Shown here piece after piece: positions 33,540 to 34,533 of a stretch of 34,533 nt of DNA. Within the stretch, counting starts at the first letter, position 1; each line of letters begins with the position of its first letter. The notes beneath the pieces were generated by a model. It made no database searches. It saw only the letters and a list, made by a program, of their open reading frames with translations, and had not been told where the DNA came from. This DNA comes from Desulfobulbaceae bacterium (GTDB taxonomy: Bacteria > Desulfobacterota > Desulfobulbia > Desulfobulbales > Desulfocapsaceae), in contig JALSMA010000074.1 in the NCBI GenBank assembly GCA_026988015.1, positions 1 through 34,533 of the forward strand. Direction: 5' to 3'. Both the position numbers and the translations under genes were made by a program.

Positions 33540-34205
33540 ATGAATACAATTACCGCCCTGCAACAACGAAAATCTGTACGCTCCTTCCAGGACAAGCACG
33601 TTGACACTGAAACTATCAATGCCATCCTCTCAGCAGCATCCTGTGCACCATCCGGTGCCAACACCCAGCCGTGGCAGGTTGCAGTCGTTTCAGGAGAGAC
33701 CAAAAAGTCTATTCAAACAAAAATTGAAAACAATTTCAGACAGGGACAACATGGCAATGCCGATTATCAGTACTACCCGAAAAGCTGGCATAATCCCTAC
33801 AAGATTCGCCGTATCCAATGTGGTCGCCTGATGTATAATACTCTCGACATCGGACGTCAGGACAAACAGCGACGCCTTGATCAATGGGCTGCAAACTATC
33901 GCGCTTTCGATGCACCGGTGATGCTCCTCTTTTTTCTGGATAAAATCCTGTTCCCCGGATCTTTTCTTGATTATGGCATGTTTCTCCAATCAATCATGCT
34001 GGCAGCCATTGACAAGGGCCTTGCCACCTGCCCCCAGGCATCGCTCAGTGAATACCCCGAGATAATTAAATCCGCTCTCGGATATCCTGACGATACAATT
34101 CTGGTTGGTGGCATGGCACTTGGCTATGAAGACAAAGGGGCACGGGTAAACCGGTACCGCACGCCCCGGGAAAATATCTCCTCGTTCACCAGATACTTCA
34201 GCTGA
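33540..34205 (+). CDS. nitroreductase-family flavoprotein
   Basis: FMN-dependent NAD(P)H oxidoreductase of the nitroreductase family. N-terminal FMN-binding motif RKSVRSFQDK, then APSGANTQPWQVAVV, and the C-terminal SIMLAAIDKGLATCPQASLSEYPEIIKSALGYPDDTILVGGMALGY typical of the family. Length 221 is normal for single-domain members. Ribosome site AGGGA lies 8 nt before the ATG. Probably monocistronic: it follows the rubrerythrin terminator. The natural substrate (quinone, nitro compound or other) is unknown. Confidence 0.93.
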   Translation: MNTITALQQRKSVRSFQDKHVDTETINAILSAASCAPSGANTQPWQVAVVSGETKKSIQTKIENNFRQGQHGNADYQYYPKSWHNPYKIRRIQCGRLMYNTLDIGRQDKQRRLDQWAANYRAFDAPVMLLFFLDKILFPGSFLDYGMFLQSIMLAAIDKGLATCPQASLSEYPEIIKSALGYPDDTILVGGMALGYEDKGARVNRYRTPRENISSFTRYFS

Positions 34206-34475
34206 CAGAACAAACCGGGTCCAACAACCACAGCAGCAGAAACAATACAACAAGGCAACTGATATCGCAGAAAATCTGTGATGACAGTCACCCACATTCA
34301 CTCTTAACCGACCTTGACTTTCAGTCCACTAGCGACTTGGGGAGAGCTGGACGATAGCAACGAGGTCTGCAAGATTTTCAAGCTTTCCTTCAATGGAAAG
34401 TTCTATATAGATTGTCCTCAAAAAGTCACAACCAACTGTTATTGTAGAGTAAAGACTTTAAAAAGGTAGTACACT
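34206..34475. other. intergenic region right of the nitroreductase gene
   Basis: No gene recognised. Two weak hairpins: ATCGCAGA/TCTGTGAT (34264-34282, one G-T pair) and CTTTCC/GGAAAG (34383-34400). Neither is followed by a T-run, so no terminator for the nitroreductase gene can be named. Confidence 0.35.
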
Positions 34476-34533
34476 ATGCAAGCATACAGAGCAATACTCA
34501 ACAAAAGGCTTGCACATGATACGTTACAAAAGT
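34476..34533 (+). CDS. 5' end of an unidentified gene, cut by the window edge
   Basis: An ATG with AAAGG 9 nt upstream opens a frame (MQAYRAILNKRLAHDT...) that runs to the end of the window without a stop. Only 19 codons are visible, too few to assign a family. Confidence 0.35.
   Translation, partial: MQAYRAILNKRLAHDTLQK

Noticed and set aside
1-34533. CRISPR array, tRNA, rRNA, transposase, integrase or phage genes
   Set aside because: Scanned both strands by eye; no repeat-spacer arrays, tRNA T-loop patterns or mobile-element proteins were found.

Overview
The window looks like a chromosomal segment of a sulfate-reducing or sulfur-disproportionating Desulfobacterota bacterium, most probably in or near the Desulfobulbaceae. 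This is inferred from gene content and protein style: NtrC-type and hybrid two-component proteins, a cysteine-rich chemoreceptor, an AcsC-like [4Fe-4S]/DUF3786 protein, a reverse rubrerythrin with a Fur-family regulator, an HDOD protein, and the zapB-zapA-RNA-rny-tyrS arrangement. There are no tRNA or rRNA genes, CRISPR arrays, transposases or phage genes. Most genes are ordinary core genes; the unusual material is at the left end and between genes.

Layout. 1-6.6 kb (+): a histidine kinase that has lost its N-terminal sensor, a sigma54 response regulator (NtrC type), then a sigma54-type promoter (3116-3131) leading into a small frameshifted protein and a large chemoreceptor. The chemoreceptor has duplicated sensor domains, a cysteine-rich insert inside its HAMP domain and an in-frame TAG near its C-terminus. 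Three neighbouring genes are therefore damaged or recoded. 6.8-9.6 kb: a LysR regulator (-), a divergent exported transglutaminase-like protein (+), and a small secreted glycine-rich protein (-) with a very good sigma54-type promoter. 9.7-14.2 kb (-): a tightly packed operon DUF3786 / heptose-7-P kinase / yicC / remA-like / gmk / rlmB with ATGA overlaps. 14.2-15.5 kb (-): skp and pal, separated by a MITE-like nested inverted repeat and followed by a strong terminator. 16-20 kb (+): an alpha-glucan phosphorylase, then an uncharacterised gene coupled to a radical SAM gene. 20.1-20.6 kb: a Fur/PerR regulator sharing a bidirectional terminator with tyrS. 20.6-25 kb (-): zapB-like, zapA, a candidate structured RNA in the usual 6S position, rny and tyrS. 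25.1-25.6 kb (-): a Nudix hydrolase. 25.7-31.2 kb (+): a LysM lytic transglycosylase, a MoaE-like protein, an HDOD protein and a double-receiver hybrid kinase. 31.3-34.2 kb (+): YihY/BrkB, a reverse rubrerythrin and a nitroreductase. A truncated reading frame starts at the right edge.

How the genes fit together. The left end reads as a signalling locus: the kinase phosphorylates the sigma54 activator, which probably switches on the chemoreceptor transcript through the promoter just downstream. The central minus-strand blocks are envelope biogenesis (heptose kinase, Skp, Pal), nucleotide and RNA metabolism (Gmk, RlmB, YicC, RNase Y, TyrS) and cell division (ZapA/ZapB). The right end adds oxidative-stress defence. 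A 21-bp palindrome (arms CTGAATCC / GGATTCAG around GTCAY) occurs in four intergenic regions, with partial copies elsewhere, and looks like a dispersed repeat of this genome.
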